NCBI RefSeq assembly: GCF_016862455.1
Contig: NZ_BOMZ01000078.1
Coordinates: 100,663-164,662 of the forward strand
Direction of reading: 5' to 3'
Origin: Actinoplanes utahensis
Lineage (GTDB): Bacteria; Actinomycetota; Actinomycetes; Mycobacteriales; Micromonosporaceae
DNA: 64,000 bases
This document shows positions 1-9,322 of this stretch, one piece after another. A model generated the notes under the pieces. That model was not told the DNA's origin. It did no database searches and worked only from the letters and a program-made list of their open reading frames with translations. The position numbers were made by a program, and so were the translations under genes. Position 1 is the stretch's first letter, and the number at the start of each line of letters is the position of its first letter.

Positions 1-1
1 C

Positions 2-709
2 GCGCACCTGGCCGATTACGGGATCCTGCTCACCCGTACCGATCCCGGCGTCCCGAAACACCGCGGCCTCACCATGTTCGTCGTCGACATGTCGGCGCCC
101 GGCGTCACCGTGCGGCCGTTGCGGCAGATGAACGGCGATGCCCACTTCAACGAGGTGTTCTTCGACGACGTGGCGATCCCCGACAGTGAACGCCTCGGCG
201 AGCCCGGCGACGGTTGGCGGGTGGCGCTGACCACGCTGATGAGCGAACGGCTGTCGCTCGGTGGCGGCGGCACCGGGATCGGCCCCAAACCGGAGGCGGT
301 GGCCCGGCACGTCGCCGCCCATCTCGGCGCGCTGTCCGCCGACCGGCAGGCCCTCGCCCGCCAGCAGCTCGGCCGGGGGTACGTGGCCGCGCTCGGCGCC
401 CGCTACACCGGCTACCGGCAGCTGTCCCGGATCAGCCGCGGCGAACTGCCCGGCCCGGAGGCGTCCGCGGGCAAACTGAGCGGCACCCGATCCGCCCGCG
501 ACCTGACCGACCTGGCCGTACGGGTGCTCGGCGAGGATGCCCGCGTCGCCGGTGACATCTGGCAGAACGCCCAGGCCGTGCTGCCCGGGATGGCCATCGC
601 CGGCGGCAGCGACCAGGTGCTGCGCAACATCATCGGGGAGCGGGTCCTCGGCCTGCCCGCCGAGCCCCGAGCCGACAAGGGCGTCACCTTCAGGGAGAGC
701 ATCGGATGA
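2..709 (+). CDS. acyl-CoA dehydrogenase, 5' end outside window
   Basis: C-terminal 235 residues of an acyl-CoA dehydrogenase (FAD-dependent alpha,beta-desaturation of an acyl-CoA). The frame is open from the first bases, so the start lies upstream. Visible family features are the middle-domain stretch VFFDDVAIPDSERLGEPGDG and the C-terminal helical end with RNIIGERVLGLP. The usual GTSEIQ-like segment before it reads GGSDQVLR. The stop overlaps the next start as ATGA, so the two genes are translationally coupled. Two adjacent, unequal acyl-CoA dehydrogenases are typical of heteromeric enzymes that act on bulky (steroid side-chain type) acyl-CoAs; that substrate is inference. Confidence 0.92.
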   Translation, partial: AHLADYGILLTRTDPGVPKHRGLTMFVVDMSAPGVTVRPLRQMNGDAHFNEVFFDDVAIPDSERLGEPGDGWRVALTTLMSERLSLGGGGTGIGPKPEAVARHVAAHLGALSADRQALARQQLGRGYVAALGARYTGYRQLSRISRGELPGPEASAGKLSGTRSARDLTDLAVRVLGEDARVAGDIWQNAQAVLPGMAIAGGSDQVLRNIIGERVLGLPAEPRADKGVTFRESIG

Positions 710-1671
710 ACTTCGACCTGGACACCGAGCACCTCGACCTGGCCGCCGCGGCCCGGGAGTTCCTGTCGGCGTCGGCGTCACCGGCGGCCGCCCGGGCCGC
801 CCTCGACGGCGGCGCCGCGGTCCGGCCCGGCCGGGAGGAACTGGTCAAGAGCGGATTCGCGACGATCACCTGGCCGGACAGCGGCGGCAGCGTCCTGCAC
901 CTCGCCGTGGTCGCCGAACAGGCCGGCCGGGTCCTCGCCGGACCGTCGCTGGTGACGTACGCGCGGGCGGCCGTGCTCCTCGACGGCGACGAGGAGCGAC
1001 TGGCCGGGATCGCCGACGGCAGCCTGGCCGTGGCGGTCGTCGACGACGACGGGCCGGTCCTCGACGCGGCCGGGGCCACCACCTTCCTGGCGCTGCGGGA
1101 CGGGGCGCTGGTCTGCGGGCCGGGCGAGGTCACCGTGCGGGCGCCGATCGACGCGACCCGCGGGCTCGGCGACGTCGCCCTGGGCGAGACCACGGTCCTG
1201 GTACCCGACGCGGCGGCGCGGTGGCGGCGGGCCGATCGGGTGGGCCGTACCATCCTCGCCGCCGAAGGCCTCGGCGCCGCCGCCTGCCTGCTCGACATGG
1301 GCGTGGCGTACGCCGGACAGCGCCAGGCGTTCGGCCGGGCCATCGGCTCCTACCAGGCCGTCAAGCACATGCTCGTGGACGTGTACGTCGAGGTGGAGCA
1401 GCTGCGGTCGCTGGTCTGGTGGGCCGCCTGGGCCGCCGACCACGCGCCCGGCGAACTGCCGCTGGCCGCGGCCGCCGCCAAGGCCGCCGCCGCGACCACC
1501 CTGGAACACGCGGCCGAGACGGCGATCCAGGTGCACGGCGGCGCCGGGTTCACCTGGGAACACGACGCGCACCTGTACTGGCGGCGGGCCAAGGTGGACC
1601 GGTTCCTGCTCGGCGACGACACCGCGGCCTTCGACGAGGTCGCCCGGCTCGCGATGGGAGCGGCGTCATGA
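706..1671 (+). CDS. acyl-CoA dehydrogenase, short second subunit
   Basis: A 321-residue acyl-CoA dehydrogenase-like protein, shorter than the usual 380-400. The N-terminal domain is compressed. The C-terminal domain is well kept: QRQAFGRAIGSYQAVKH around residue 205 and IQVHGGAGFTWEHDAHLY near residue 270, the flavin and substrate signature. It starts at an ATG overlapping the previous stop (ATGA) and its own stop overlaps the ligase start in the same way. It probably forms an alpha2-beta2 type enzyme with the upstream subunit, as known for sterol side-chain dehydrogenases; this pairing is inferred from adjacency and length. Confidence 0.9.
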   Translation: MNFDLDTEHLDLAAAAREFLSASASPAAARAALDGGAAVRPGREELVKSGFATITWPDSGGSVLHLAVVAEQAGRVLAGPSLVTYARAAVLLDGDEERLAGIADGSLAVAVVDDDGPVLDAAGATTFLALRDGALVCGPGEVTVRAPIDATRGLGDVALGETTVLVPDAAARWRRADRVGRTILAAEGLGAAACLLDMGVAYAGQRQAFGRAIGSYQAVKHMLVDVYVEVEQLRSLVWWAAWAADHAPGELPLAAAAAKAAAATTLEHAAETAIQVHGGAGFTWEHDAHLYWRRAKVDRFLLGDDTAAFDEVARLAMGAAS

Positions 1672-3182
1672 CCTCGGTGGGGGAGCACCATCTCGGCCTC
1701 CTCGCCGAGCAGGCGTACGAACGGCTCGGCGACTACGAGTCGCTGTTCTTCGAGGGCCGGTGGCTGACCTCCACCGAGATCCACGAACGGTCCACCCGGA
1801 CCGCCGGCGGTCTGCGCGCACACGGGGTCCGCCCCGGCGACCGGGTGATCGTGATGACGATGAACACGCCCGAGGTGTTCATCGCCTACCGGGCCATCTG
1901 GCGGGCCGGCGCCGTGGTCACCCCGGTGATCTTCCTGCAGAGCGAGCCGGAGCTGCGACACATCCTCACCGACTCCGGCGCCACCGCCGCGATCATCAGC
2001 CCGGAGCTGGCCACCCTGTTCCGGGCCGCCGCCGCCGGCCTCGACATCGCCACCTTCGTCATCGGCGAGAACTACGCCGACCTGGAGGCCGGCGAACCCG
2101 CCGGGATCGAGCCGCGCGCCGACGACGACATGGCGGCACTGCTCTACACCGGTGGCACCACCGGCCGCGCCAAAGGCGTCATGCTCAGTCACCGCGGACT
2201 GTGGGAGTCCGGTCACGGGCTCCAGCAGGCCGCCCGGACCAGCGACACCACCCGGTCGCTGCTGCCGTTGCCGCTGTCGCACGCCTACGGCCTGATCGTC
2301 GTGATCAGCGGCCTGCATTCCGACCGCCGGCTCGTCTCGGTGCTCCAGCGCTGGTTCGACCCGGCCGGCTGGCTGCGGCTGGTCGCCGAACACCGCCTGG
2401 AGACCAGCCCGCTCGTGCCCACCATGCTGCAGATGCTGCTCGCCCAGCCGTACGGCGACCACGACCTGTCGTCGCTGCGGTCCTTCGGCTCCGGCGGCGC
2501 CACCCTGCCACCGGCGATCCGGGCCGCCGCCGAGAAGGCGTTCGGCGTCACCGTCCTGCAGGGGTACGGCTGCACCGAGAGCAGCGCGGTGATCTCCGCG
2601 GAGACCCTCACCGACCATCGGCCCGGCAGCGTCGGCAAGCCACTGCCGCACGCCGAGGTGGCGATCGTCGACCTGTCCGGCACGGAGCTGCCGACCGGTG
2701 CGGACGGCGAGATCTGCGTACGCGGCCCGAATGTGATGCTCGGCTACTGGAACGATCCGGACCTGACCGCGCGGACCGTCCGGGACGGATGGCTGCACAC
2801 CGGCGACGTCGGGCACCTCGACGCCGACGGTTTCCTCTACGTGGTGGACCGGATCAAGGACCTGATCATCCGGGGCGGGTTCAACGTCTACCCGCGCGAC
2901 GTCGAGGACGCGCTCCTGGAGCACCCGGCCGTGCAGATCGCCGCGTGCGTGGGCCGGCCGGACACCGAACACGGCGAGGAGGTGGTCGCCGTCGTGCAGC
3001 TCGTGCCCGGTCAGCGGGTGGACGGCGCGGAGCTGATCGAGTTCGCCCGGAACCGGCTGGCGAAGTACAAGTACCCCCGCGAGGTGCGGGTGCTCGACGC
3101 GGTGCCGCTGACCAGCGTCGGCAAGATCAATCGCCGGGCGGTACGCGACCTGCTGGCCCCGGGAGACCGCGATGACTCGTAA
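1668..3182 (+). CDS. AMP-dependent acyl-CoA synthetase/ligase
   Basis: A 504-residue member of the ANL adenylate-forming family that activates a carboxylic acid to its CoA thioester. The phosphate loop reads YTGGTTGRAKGVMLSH (about residue 160). It is followed by GYGCTESS, HTGDVG and the hinge DRIKDLIIRGGFNVYPRDVE. The C-terminal catalytic lysine lies in TSVGKINRR. The ATG at 1668 overlaps the preceding stop; an open frame continues upstream but inside the dehydrogenase gene. It overlaps the SDR gene by 11 bases. In context it supplies the acyl-CoA for the two dehydrogenases. The exact substrate cannot be read from sequence. Confidence 0.94.
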   Translation: MTSVGEHHLGLLAEQAYERLGDYESLFFEGRWLTSTEIHERSTRTAGGLRAHGVRPGDRVIVMTMNTPEVFIAYRAIWRAGAVVTPVIFLQSEPELRHILTDSGATAAIISPELATLFRAAAAGLDIATFVIGENYADLEAGEPAGIEPRADDDMAALLYTGGTTGRAKGVMLSHRGLWESGHGLQQAARTSDTTRSLLPLPLSHAYGLIVVISGLHSDRRLVSVLQRWFDPAGWLRLVAEHRLETSPLVPTMLQMLLAQPYGDHDLSSLRSFGSGGATLPPAIRAAAEKAFGVTVLQGYGCTESSAVISAETLTDHRPGSVGKPLPHAEVAIVDLSGTELPTGADGEICVRGPNVMLGYWNDPDLTARTVRDGWLHTGDVGHLDADGFLYVVDRIKDLIIRGGFNVYPRDVEDALLEHPAVQIAACVGRPDTEHGEEVVAVVQLVPGQRVDGAELIEFARNRLAKYKYPREVRVLDAVPLTSVGKINRRAVRDLLAPGDRDDS

Positions 3183-4005
3183 GATCGCCGGGATGGCCGT
3201 GATCGTCACCGGCGGCGCGCGGGGCATCGGCCGGGCCACCGCCGAACGCCTGGCCCGGCTCGGGGCGTCGGTCGCCATCGGAGACCTCGACGCCGATCTC
3301 GCCGCCACCGTCGCCGCGCCGTTCGGCGACCGGGTCACCGCCGCCCGCCTCGACGTCACCGACCCCGGCTCCTGGGCCGACTTCCTGGCCGGCACCGGCC
3401 ACCTGGGACCGTGGGATGCGCTGATCAACAACGCCGGGATCATGCCGCTCGGGTCGCTGCTCAAGGAACCCGACCAGCTCACCCGGGCCATCTTCGACGT
3501 GAACGTCTTCGGCGCGATCAACGGCACCAAGGCGGTCGCCCCCGGCATGGTCGAACGGGGCCGCGGCCACATCGTCAACGTCGCCTCGGCGGTCGGCCGG
3601 ATCGCCGTCCCGAACGCGGCCAGCTACTCGGCGTCGAAGTTCGCCGTCGTCGGGTTCAGCGAGGCGATCCGGGCCGAACTCGCGCCCGCCGGCGTCGACG
3701 TCACGGTCATCCTGCCCACCGTGGTACGCACCGAGCTGTCCGCGGGCATCCCCACCGGCCGCGGCGTCACCTCGGTCAGCCCGGAGCAGGTGGCCGAGGT
3801 GATCGAGTCCGCCCTGCGCAAGCCGCAGCCGGAGCTGTGGGTGCCGCGGTGGGTCCAGGCGCCGACGAAGGTCACCCAGGCCCTGCCGCGGCGGGTCGCG
3901 GGCGTGCTCGACCGGCTGTCCGACGCCGGAGGGCTGCTGAGCCGGGCCGACCCGGCCGCCCGCGAGGCGTACGAGGAACGCGCCCGCCGAGCCACCCGCG
4001 ACTGA
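3172..4005 (+). CDS. short-chain dehydrogenase/reductase (SDR)
   Basis: A 277-residue classical SDR. The NAD(P)-binding motif TGGARGIG is at residues 13-20, NNAG near residue 85, and the catalytic YSASK pentad near residue 150. The C-terminal extension after about residue 245 (LSRADPAAREAYEERARRAT) is charged and longer than in the minimal family. It overlaps the ligase gene and is the last gene of the operon. A hydroxyacyl-CoA or keto-acyl reductase step following the acyl-CoA dehydrogenases would fit, but specificity is unknown. It converges on the lipoprotein gene with only three bases between stop codons. Confidence 0.93.
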   Translation: MTRKIAGMAVIVTGGARGIGRATAERLARLGASVAIGDLDADLAATVAAPFGDRVTAARLDVTDPGSWADFLAGTGHLGPWDALINNAGIMPLGSLLKEPDQLTRAIFDVNVFGAINGTKAVAPGMVERGRGHIVNVASAVGRIAVPNAASYSASKFAVVGFSEAIRAELAPAGVDVTVILPTVVRTELSAGIPTGRGVTSVSPEQVAEVIESALRKPQPELWVPRWVQAPTKVTQALPRRVAGVLDRLSDAGGLLSRADPAAREAYEERARRATRD

Positions 4006-4008
4006 TCG

Positions 4009-5253
4009 TCAGGACAGCGCCGGGTGTGCCTGCTGCACATCGGTCTCGGGTAGCGGGCCCACCCCGAACGACTCGTTGACCAGCACCGGGGCCGCGCCGG
4101 GCCGGGTCTCCCGGTCCGCGCCGCTCCGGGCGTCGAGCACCACCGGCCCGTTGTCGGTGGTGCCGTAGACGGCGCCGTGCCAGGCGGTCGTCACCCGGGG
4201 CGCGACACGGCCGTCGGCCGGCAGCTCCCACAGCCACTTGCCGGTGTCGTCGAAGGCGCTGACCCATTGCTGCGGGCGGCCGGTCTGGCAGACGGTCACG
4301 CTCGCCTGATCCCAGACACAGTCCACCTCGTACGCGATCGGGCTGTCCGCGACACTGCTGTCCAGCACCCGGCCGGAAGCCGCCTCGACCAGCTGGAACA
4401 CCTCCCGGCCGGCGCTGTCGGTCCCGGTGGCGGTGAACACCTTCGGGCTGGCCGGCGCCACCTCCACCAGCCGGTACGGCTTCGACTGCCACTTCTGGCC
4501 ACCACCGGCCACGTCGAGGGCCCGCATCACGGTGAGGTCCTCGTTCTCTCCCACGACGAGGCCGTCCGCGACCGCCTGGGCGGTGAACCCGGCCCGCTTC
4601 CACACCACCTTCCCGGTGGTGATGTCCACCGCGGTGGTGTCCGCACCGATCCGCAGCACGACGGTGGAGCCGTGCGCCCCGACGACGGCCGGCTGCTCCC
4701 GGTCGGCGTCCGGATCGGCCGGAAGCTCCGCCCGGGCGACCTCCTCACCGCCGGCCGCGTCGACGGTCAGCACCTCGACGACCGGGCGCGGAGCGGTCGT
4801 GCCCTCGCCCCGGACGGTGGCCGCGAACGCGGTGACGACCCGGGCCCGCCCGCCGTCGTCGACCAGCACCGGCGGCGTCGGAGCGTACCGGCCCGACCAG
4901 TCGATCATGTCGGTGTCGAACGCCGGCTCGTTGCGCGGTGTCAGGGCGCCGGTGCTCGCCCCGCTCGGCAGGTCGACGACCAGCAGCTGGTCCACCGAGG
5001 CCACGTACGCCCGGGCGCCGGCCAGCAGCACCGGCAGCCGGCCGTTCTTCCCGCGTCGCACGCTCGGCGGCAGCGGCGCGCCGAGCGGGCCGAAGGTGCG
5101 CGGCGGATCGAACGCGGCCGGCGCCGGGCTCGTGGCGGCGACGCTCTTCTCCGGCATGGCGTCCGGTGTGTCCGGTGTGGCGGGAGTGCCGCAGCCGGCG
5201 ACCAGGACCGTCCCGGCGATCCCGGCCAGCAGACGGCTCCATCGCGATGTCAT
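4009..5253 (-). CDS. PQQ-like beta-propeller lipoprotein
   Basis: A 414-residue secreted lipoprotein. The signal peptide has RWSRLL, a hydrophobic core and the lipobox LVAGC, with Cys about residue 22. The mature part holds repeated blades of the PQQ/quinoprotein-like type (for example GKVVWKRAGF, GGQKWQSKPY, GKWLWELPAD), without obvious catalytic residues. The ATG at 5253 is preceded by GGGGAG at a good distance, so this start was chosen over a longer open frame. Function is unknown; such proteins are usually cell-surface binding or scaffold proteins. It is transcribed divergently from the FGGY kinase with a 112-base shared promoter region. Confidence 0.85.
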   Translation of the reverse strand: MTSRWSRLLAGIAGTVLVAGCGTPATPDTPDAMPEKSVAATSPAPAAFDPPRTFGPLGAPLPPSVRRGKNGRLPVLLAGARAYVASVDQLLVVDLPSGASTGALTPRNEPAFDTDMIDWSGRYAPTPPVLVDDGGRARVVTAFAATVRGEGTTAPRPVVEVLTVDAAGGEEVARAELPADPDADREQPAVVGAHGSTVVLRIGADTTAVDITTGKVVWKRAGFTAQAVADGLVVGENEDLTVMRALDVAGGGQKWQSKPYRLVEVAPASPKVFTATGTDSAGREVFQLVEAASGRVLDSSVADSPIAYEVDCVWDQASVTVCQTGRPQQWVSAFDDTGKWLWELPADGRVAPRVTTAWHGAVYGTTDNGPVVLDARSGADRETRPGAAPVLVNESFGVGPLPETDVQQAHPALS

Positions 5254-5365
5254 GAATTCTCCCCGTGATCGTGACAGCGGCCGGAGTCTATCCGTGTCCC
5301 GGCGGGCGGGTTCCGGGTCGGTTAGGGTCGAGCGGAGATCTCCGGCGTAGACGACGAGGACCCCG

Positions 5366-6859
5366 ATGACCCGCTCCGACGATGACGTCACCCTGGACTC
5401 GGCACAGGACCCGCTGGTCCTGGCGCTGGACATCGGTTCCACCGCGACCCGTGGCGGTGTGCACGACGCCACCGGGCGGCGGGTCCGCGGCCGGCAGTTC
5501 AAAGTGGCGCACGCGTTCACCGTCGCGCCCGACGGCACCTCGGTCATCGACCCCGACCAGGTGGCGACCGAGGTGGAGCGGGTTCTCGACGCGGTGACCG
5601 CCGAGCCGCGGCTCGGCACCCGGATCGCCGGCGTCGCGATGGACACCTTCGCCGCCTCGCTGATCGCGGTCGACGCGGCCGGGCGGGCGCTGACCCCGTG
5701 CCTGACGTACGCCGACTCCCGCAGCGCCGCCGCCGTCACCGCGCTGCGGTCCGAGGTGGACGAGGCGGCGGTCCAGCAGCGCACCGGCACCCGGGTGCAC
5801 ACCAGCTACCACGCCCCGCGCCTGCGCTGGCTGACCGGCGCCCAGCCGGAGGTGGTGGCGCGGGCGGCGTTCTGGTGGTCGCTGGGGGAGTACGTGTGGG
5901 CCCGCCTGATCGGGCAGCCGCTCGCCGGGACGTCCACCGTCGCGTGGACCGGCCTGCTCGACCGGCGGACCGGCGAGTTCGACGGCGAGCTGCTCGCCGC
6001 CGCCGGGATCGGCGCCGGCCAGCTCTCGCCGCCGCTCGACGTGACCCGGCCGGCGCCGGCGGTGGCTCCGGCGCGCTGGCCCGCGCTGGCCCGGGCGGTC
6101 TGGTTCCCGGTCATCACCGACGGTCTGGCCAGCAACATCGGATCCGGGGCGACCGACGCGACGGTGCTCACCGCGGCGACCGCCACCAGCGGCGCGCTGC
6201 GGGTGCTGCTCGACGGCCCGGCCGACCCGCTGCCGTTCGGCCTGTGGAACTACCGGGTCGACGGCGGGCGCACCCTGCTCGGCGGGGCGATCAACGACGT
6301 CGGGCGGGCGGTCAGCTGGGCGCAGAGCACGTTACGGCTCAGCCCGGCGCTGGGAACCGTGCTGTCCGCGCCACCGAGCGCGGCCACCCCGCTGGTGCTG
6401 CCGTACCTGACCGGGGAACGCGCGCCCGGCTGGGCCGGCGGGGTCCGCGCGATGTTCGCCGGGGTGTCGGTGGCCGCCGACGGTGACGCGCTGTTCCGCG
6501 GGATCGTCGAAGGGGTGGCCATGACCTACGCCCGGGTCGCCGAGGAGCTGCACCCGGCCGCCCCGCAGGTCCTCGAGGTGGCGGCGGCCGGCCGGGTCAG
6601 CAACGACCAGCCGGAGTGGCTCCAGGTGCTCGCCGACGTGCTCGGCCGGCCGGTCACCCACGTGACCCGGCGGCGTGCCACCCAGCGGGGGACGGCGCTG
6701 CTCGCCCTGGACGTGCTGGCGCCGGGCGTCGACCGCGCGGCCCGGACCACCGGGGTGACCTTCGAGCCGCGAGCCGCGCACGCCGGCCATTACGCGGAAC
6801 GGCGGGCGCGGTTCGCCGAACTTTACGACGTGGCGGTGGGCGGGGAGCCGCCGCGCTGA
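5366..6859 (+). CDS. FGGY-family carbohydrate kinase (gluconokinase-like)
   Basis: A 497-residue sugar kinase. The N-terminal phosphate-binding motif is LALDIGSTATRGGVHD (residues 19-34). The second actin-like domain contains TDGLASNIGSGATD and LLGGAINDVGRAVSW, and the C-terminal ATP-binding segment includes VLEVAAAGRVSNDQPEW. The best match in overall layout is the gluconate/xylulose kinase branch, but the substrate is not certain. No sugar transporter or pathway gene is adjacent. It converges on the LysR-type gene with a hairpin between them. Confidence 0.88.
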   Translation: MTRSDDDVTLDSAQDPLVLALDIGSTATRGGVHDATGRRVRGRQFKVAHAFTVAPDGTSVIDPDQVATEVERVLDAVTAEPRLGTRIAGVAMDTFAASLIAVDAAGRALTPCLTYADSRSAAAVTALRSEVDEAAVQQRTGTRVHTSYHAPRLRWLTGAQPEVVARAAFWWSLGEYVWARLIGQPLAGTSTVAWTGLLDRRTGEFDGELLAAAGIGAGQLSPPLDVTRPAPAVAPARWPALARAVWFPVITDGLASNIGSGATDATVLTAATATSGALRVLLDGPADPLPFGLWNYRVDGGRTLLGGAINDVGRAVSWAQSTLRLSPALGTVLSAPPSAATPLVLPYLTGERAPGWAGGVRAMFAGVSVAADGDALFRGIVEGVAMTYARVAEELHPAAPQVLEVAAAGRVSNDQPEWLQVLADVLGRPVTHVTRRRATQRGTALLALDVLAPGVDRAARTTGVTFEPRAAHAGHYAERRARFAELYDVAVGGEPPR

Positions 6860-6920
6860 ATCAGCCCGGTCATCAGCCGGATTTCCCGGATGTGAGAAGG
6901 AAGCGCCGCGATGGCCGCCC

Positions 6921-6958
6921 ACCGTGCCCAGCACTCTACGAGCCGTCCCGGGCACGGT
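6921..6958. terminator. hairpin between convergent genes
   Basis: Nine-base arms ACCGTGCCC / GGGCACGGT around a 20-base loop, placed between the convergent kinase and LysR-type genes. There is no U-tract, as is usual in GC-rich actinomycetes. A bidirectional terminator is likely but the loop is long. Confidence 0.4.
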
Positions 6959-6974
6959 CCACCCGTTTCACCGG

Positions 6975-7874
6975 TCACAGCAGCGCCCGCGCCGCCGTAC
7001 GCACATGGCCGCGCAACCACCGCCGTACCGGATCGGTGTCGGTCCGCGGATGCCACGCCATCCCGATCGTCGTGGCCGGCAGCGCGAACGGCAACGGCAG
7101 CACCCGCAGCCCGGCCCGCCCGGCCGCGTCGCGTTGCCGGTCCGGGACCAGACAGACCAGATCCGTGGACGCCGCCAGCAGCAGCGCCGGGGCGTGCGCC
7201 GGCACGACCATCACCACGTCCCGCCGCAACCCCAGCCCGGCCAGGTGCTCGTCGAGCGGCCCGGCGGCCAGGCCCTTGCGGGACACGCCGATGTGCCCGG
7301 CCGCGGCGATCCGCTCCGCGGTCAGGTCACCCCGGGTGAGCGGATGATCGGGCCGGACGGCGAGCGCCGGGGTGAGCGTCCCCAGGCTCTCGGTCAGCGT
7401 CTCCGGGTCGGTGTGGTCGATCGCGCCGACCTCCAGATCGATCAGTCCGTCGCGCAGCGCCGCGGTGCCCTCGGTGTGGTCGGCGGCGAGCCGTAGCCGT
7501 ACCCCCGGCGCCTCCGCCCGCATCACCGTGAGCAGCCCGGGCACCAGGTCGGCGGTGAGCACGTCGCTCATCTGCACGGTCACCGTGTGCCGCCACGACG
7601 CGGGATCCGCGCCGGCGCCGTCGGCGAGCAGCGCGCCGGCCGTCTCCATCAGCGCCCGCACCCGGGGCCGCAGCCGCACGGCCTGCTCGGTCGGCACCAG
7701 CCGGCGCCCGGCGCGGACCAGCAGCGGGTCGCCGAAGTGCCGGCGTAACCGGCCGAGCGTGCGGCTCATCGCGGGCGCCGAGGTGTGCAGGCGCTCGGCG
7801 GCGGCGGTCACGCTGCTGGTCTCCAGCAGCGCGTCCAGCGCGACGAGCATGTTCAGATCGGTGCGGGTTGTCAC
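6975..7874 (-). CDS. LysR-family transcriptional regulator
   Basis: A 299-residue LysR-type regulator. The winged helix-turn-helix is in the first 65 residues (LDALLETSSVTAAAERLHTS, then SRTLGRLRRHFGDPLLVRAG). An effector-binding domain of the periplasmic-binding type follows from about residue 90 (TVQMSDVLTADLVPGLL). The GTG at 7874 is used; an ATG eight codons later is possible. No divergent target gene exists immediately upstream: the next 160 bases hold only a tandem repeat and then moeA in the same direction. The regulated genes are therefore unknown. Confidence 0.9.
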   Translation of the reverse strand: MTTRTDLNMLVALDALLETSSVTAAAERLHTSAPAMSRTLGRLRRHFGDPLLVRAGRRLVPTEQAVRLRPRVRALMETAGALLADGAGADPASWRHTVTVQMSDVLTADLVPGLLTVMRAEAPGVRLRLAADHTEGTAALRDGLIDLEVGAIDHTDPETLTESLGTLTPALAVRPDHPLTRGDLTAERIAAAGHIGVSRKGLAAGPLDEHLAGLGLRRDVVMVVPAHAPALLLAASTDLVCLVPDRQRDAAGRAGLRVLPLPFALPATTIGMAWHPRTDTDPVRRWLRGHVRTAARALL

Positions 7875-7980
7875 CCGGGCAATGTATCCCTATCGATGTT
7901 GCGCCGGTGGTCACCACGACCCCGCTCCTGGCGTCAGGGGATGACGAGCGACATGCCGGTGGCCGCTCCCGGGCGGATCC

Positions 7981-8064
7981 CTCAGGGTATCCGCAGCGGG
8001 GCGGCTCTCTCAGGGTATCCGCAGCGGGGCGGCTCTCTCAGGGCACCCGCAGCAGGGTGGCGGG
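7981..8064. repeat. 28-bp tandem repeat anchored on the moeA 3' end
   Basis: Two identical 28-base units occupy 7981-8008 and 8009-8036, each starting CTCAGGGTATCCGCAGCGGG. A third, diverged unit at 8037-8064 contains the moeA stop codon and last codons. The intergenic copies therefore look like local duplications of the gene's 3' terminus. Confidence 0.85.
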
Positions 8065-9276
8065 TGAACCGGGCGTCCAGTCGCCGGGCAGGACGGCGAG
8101 GAAGTCGGCGTTCGCGGCCGCGTGCAGGCCGACGGAACCGGCGCCGATCAGCGTCCCGTCCGCCTCGGCGGGGACGATGCGGACGCCGCCGGGCATCAGC
8201 TTCGGGCTTCCGGAGACCGGGGCGCACGGCAGAACGGCGGCGGGGCGCCCGGCCAAGGCGGTCAGGAGCGGTTCGAGGAGGGTCAGGGCGGCGACCAGGC
8301 CGGCGTACGGGTTCCCGGGCAGACTGACCACCCAGCGCCCGTCCGGCAGCACCGCCAGGGCCTGGGGATGCCCGGGCCGGCAGGCGACACCGCGGACCAG
8401 CCAGGTCGCCCCGCCCGCGCTCAGCAGCTCGTGCAGGTGGTCCGCGGCGCCCGCCGACGACGATCCGCTGACCACGACGACGTCGGTGCCCGCCTCCCGC
8501 AGCGCGGCGTCGAGGAGATCCCGCCGGTCCGGCAGCAGCCGCCGCCCGTCCAGAACACCACCGGCACGGGCGGTGACCGCGGTGACCAGGCCGGTGAACG
8601 TGTCCCGCACCTGACCCGGCCCCGGCACCCCGTCGGAGATCACCTCGTCCCCGGTGACCAGCAACGTCACCGTCGGCGCCCGATGAGCCAGCACCTGCTC
8701 GGCCCCGGCCTGCTCGGCGGCCGCCACCACGGTCGCCGTCACGGTCCGCCCGGCCGGCACGACCAGGGCGCCGACGGCGAGACTGTCACCGGCCCGGCGG
8801 ATGTGGGCCCGCTCCGGGCGCCCCGCGCTCACCACGCCACCGTCCACCGCACACCGCTCGTACGGGATCACCGCCTCGGTCCCCGCCGGCACCGGCGCCC
8901 CCGTCGCGATCTCCACCGCGCACCCGGGCGTCACGACCGGCCCGCCCGTCACCGCACCGGCCAGCACCCGCCCCCGGATCGTCCACGGCCCGGCGCCGGC
9001 CACCGCGTACCCGTCCATGGCCGCGTTGTCGAACGCCGGAACCGGCCGCTCGCACCGCACCGCCGCCGCCAGCACCCGTCCGGCCGCCGCACCCACCGGG
9101 GTCGGCTCACCGGGCAGTGGCTTGGCGCTGTCCCGCGCGGTCGCATAGGCCTCGGCCCACGACTTCTGCACCGGCCGAGTAGACCCGCCCGGTGTGTCCG
9201 TCCCGTACCCGTCCCGCTGCCGCCGTGCGACCAAGACCTCTCCCACCGTCCGCCCCCATTGTGACCGGCTGCCCAC
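8038..9276 (-). CDS. moeA: molybdopterin molybdenumtransferase MoeA
   Basis: A 412-residue MoeA-type protein that inserts molybdate into adenylylated molybdopterin. Seen: FDNAAMDGYAV near residue 85, the domain with GAPVPAGTEAVIPYE, the MoCF domain with LLVTGDEVISDG and VVSGSSSAGAADHL, and the loop LPGNPYAGLVA, followed by a C-terminal domain IV ending LLRVP. About 30 N-terminal residues (rich in R, G and T) precede the conserved region, so a later start is possible. No other molybdenum-cofactor gene is nearby. The GSSSAG segment is GGxSxG-like but with Ser in place of one Gly. Confidence 0.9.
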   Translation of the reverse strand: MGSRSQWGRTVGEVLVARRQRDGYGTDTPGGSTRPVQKSWAEAYATARDSAKPLPGEPTPVGAAAGRVLAAAVRCERPVPAFDNAAMDGYAVAGAGPWTIRGRVLAGAVTGGPVVTPGCAVEIATGAPVPAGTEAVIPYERCAVDGGVVSAGRPERAHIRRAGDSLAVGALVVPAGRTVTATVVAAAEQAGAEQVLAHRAPTVTLLVTGDEVISDGVPGPGQVRDTFTGLVTAVTARAGGVLDGRRLLPDRRDLLDAALREAGTDVVVVSGSSSAGAADHLHELLSAGGATWLVRGVACRPGHPQALAVLPDGRWVVSLPGNPYAGLVAALTLLEPLLTALAGRPAAVLPCAPVSGSPKLMPGGVRIVPAEADGTLIGAGSVGLHAAANADFLAVLPGDWTPGSPATLLRVP

Positions 9277-9322
9277 CAGGATCCTCGCGTTCGCCCGGGC
9301 CGCCCGGTCAGGGCCACAGGTC

